DNA of 22,932 bases from JALONO01 sp038209965. GTDB taxonomy: Bacteria; Bacteroidota; Bacteroidia; Cytophagales; Thermoflexibacteraceae. Shown in pieces: positions 22,075 through 22,932 of the stretch (position 1 is its first letter; each line of letters opens with the position of its first letter). Below the pieces are notes generated by a model. That model made no database searches and was not told the origin of the DNA. It saw only the letters and a program-made list of their open reading frames with translations. The stretch covers positions 1 through 22,932 of the forward strand of contig JBBQXF010000076.1 in assembly GCA_038209965.1 (NCBI GenBank), in the 5' to 3' direction. A program made the position numbers and the translations under genes.

Positions 22075-22133
22075 GCGGCATCAATTGCCCAAACCGCATT
22101 TTCTGACTTTATTGCGGCCCAAACCAATCAACC

Positions 22134-22916
22134 ATGGAACAAGCCCAAAGCTATTCGGCCAAATTAGTGGATCAATTACTGGCTTATTTGCCCAAACTGG
22201 CCTTGGCCATACTCTTTTTGCTGGTCGGCTTCTGGATCATTGGCCACGTGGCCAAGCTCATTGAGCGGGCGATGTCCAACAATCACGCGGATGTATCGCT
22301 CCGTTCCTTTCTGATCAGTTTGGCCAAAATTGGGCTGCGGGTCATGCTCATCATCAGTGTGGCGGGCATGGCCGGGATCGAGACCACCTCGTTCGTGGCC
22401 ATTTTGGGCGCGGCGGGCTTGGCCGTTGGCTTGGCCCTCCAGGGCAGTTTGGCCAACTTTGCGGGCGGGGTGCTCATCCTCATTTTCCGGCCCTTCAAGG
22501 TCGGTGACGTGATCGATGCCCAAGGGAAAGTGGGCCTGGTCACGGAAATCCAAATTTTCAGCACTTTGCTGGCCGCTGACGACGGCAAGATGGTCATCGT
22601 CCCCAACGGCCCCTTGTCCAACGGCATCATCACCAACGTGACCACCCGCAACTCCCTGATTGTGAGCGTTAAAGTGGAGATGAGCAGCCGGCACAGCATG
22701 GATGTAGTGCGGGCCGTGGCCCTGCCCCTGATGGCCACCGACCCTCGCGTGTTGCCGGCGCCCGCCCCAGCGGTGAACTTGGCCCAGCTCAAGCCCGGGC
22801 TGATGGTGGTGGAACTGACCTGTTTTTGCCCCCCAACCGATCACCCAGCGGTGACGGGCAGCCTGACCGAAAAAGTCAAGGTGGCTTTTGAACAAAACGG
22901 CTTCAGTGCGCCCTAG
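22134..22916 (+). CDS. mscS: MscS-family small-conductance mechanosensitive channel
   Basis: Inner-membrane heptameric channel that releases solutes on hypo-osmotic shock. The 260-aa protein has three TM helices (about 20-42, 62-82, 86-118). TM3 carries the Gly/Ala-packed pore pattern ILGAAGLAVGLALQGSLANF, followed by AGGVLILIFRPFKVGDVI, the start of the MscS beta domain, then VPNGPLSNGIITNVT and the alpha/beta domain to the end. Size and layout equal E. coli MscS (286 aa) with a slightly short C-terminus. It stands alone, forward strand, with its own minus-7 box, divergent from parA. The long reverse frame over it is its shadow. Confidence 0.94.
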   Translation: MEQAQSYSAKLVDQLLAYLPKLALAILFLLVGFWIIGHVAKLIERAMSNNHADVSLRSFLISLAKIGLRVMLIISVAGMAGIETTSFVAILGAAGLAVGLALQGSLANFAGGVLILIFRPFKVGDVIDAQGKVGLVTEIQIFSTLLAADDGKMVIVPNGPLSNGIITNVTTRNSLIVSVKVEMSSRHSMDVVRAVALPLMATDPRVLPAPAPAVNLAQLKPGLMVVELTCFCPPTDHPAVTGSLTEKVKVAFEQNGFSAP

Positions 22917-22932
22917 AGCCACACTTCTGACT

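Noticed and set aside
22176..22922. 248-codon reverse frame opposite mscS
   Set aside because: Antisense shadow; His/Gln/Gly-rich translation.

Overview
The window reads as Bacteroidota DNA, probably from a large plasmid or chromid. The evidence for the phylum is a T9SS type B (CHU_C) sorting domain, repeated TAnnTTTG minus-7 promoter boxes, almost no Shine-Dalgarno sequences, and family-level resemblance of most genes. The evidence for a secondary replicon is an iteron origin with a Rep_3 initiator (about 3.5-5.6 kb) and a ParA ATPase (20.7-21.4 kb). I cannot name the genus.

Layout. 0.1-1.4 kb: a secreted GH5 glycosidase lipoprotein converging on a small membrane protein. 1.8-3.3 kb: bifunctional HldE, reverse strand. 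3.4-4.25 kb: the origin, with 13 recognisable 22-bp iterons mostly phased at 32-34 bp, a DnaA-box-like site, and an inverted half-iteron lying over the rep promoter. 4.25-5.55 kb: the Rep initiator. 6.1-8.4 kb: a WecA/MraY-type sugar-phosphate transferase and GDP-L-fucose synthase, both reverse strand. With hldE these are surface-polysaccharide functions. 8.6-11.9 kb: a PKD/T9SS secreted protein and a GMC oxidoreductase, followed by two strong hairpins. 12.3-14.3 kb: three tandem paralogous two-TM proteins with near-identical intergenic promoter repeats.

14.3-20.6 kb is a zone of gene decay, and its first part is visibly AT-rich. It holds a DUF1016/YhcG nuclease gene with one in-frame amber codon, remnants of an SSB gene and a tyrosine recombinase, a small secreted protein, and two damaged copies of one two-gene module (a lipoprotein gene overlapping the gene for a short membrane-anchored protein). 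An apparently intact reverse-strand group sits between the two module copies: a coiled-coil lipoprotein, a 43-aa membrane peptide and a lipocalin.

20.65-22.9 kb: parA, whose leader appears to contain an intrinsic terminator and which has no adjacent parB, then a long non-coding stretch and an MscS-type channel.

The clearest functional unit is iterons plus rep plus (more distantly) parA. The rest is envelope and secretion cargo with one hotspot of insertion, duplication and decay. All family names come from reading the translations and were not confirmed by a database search.
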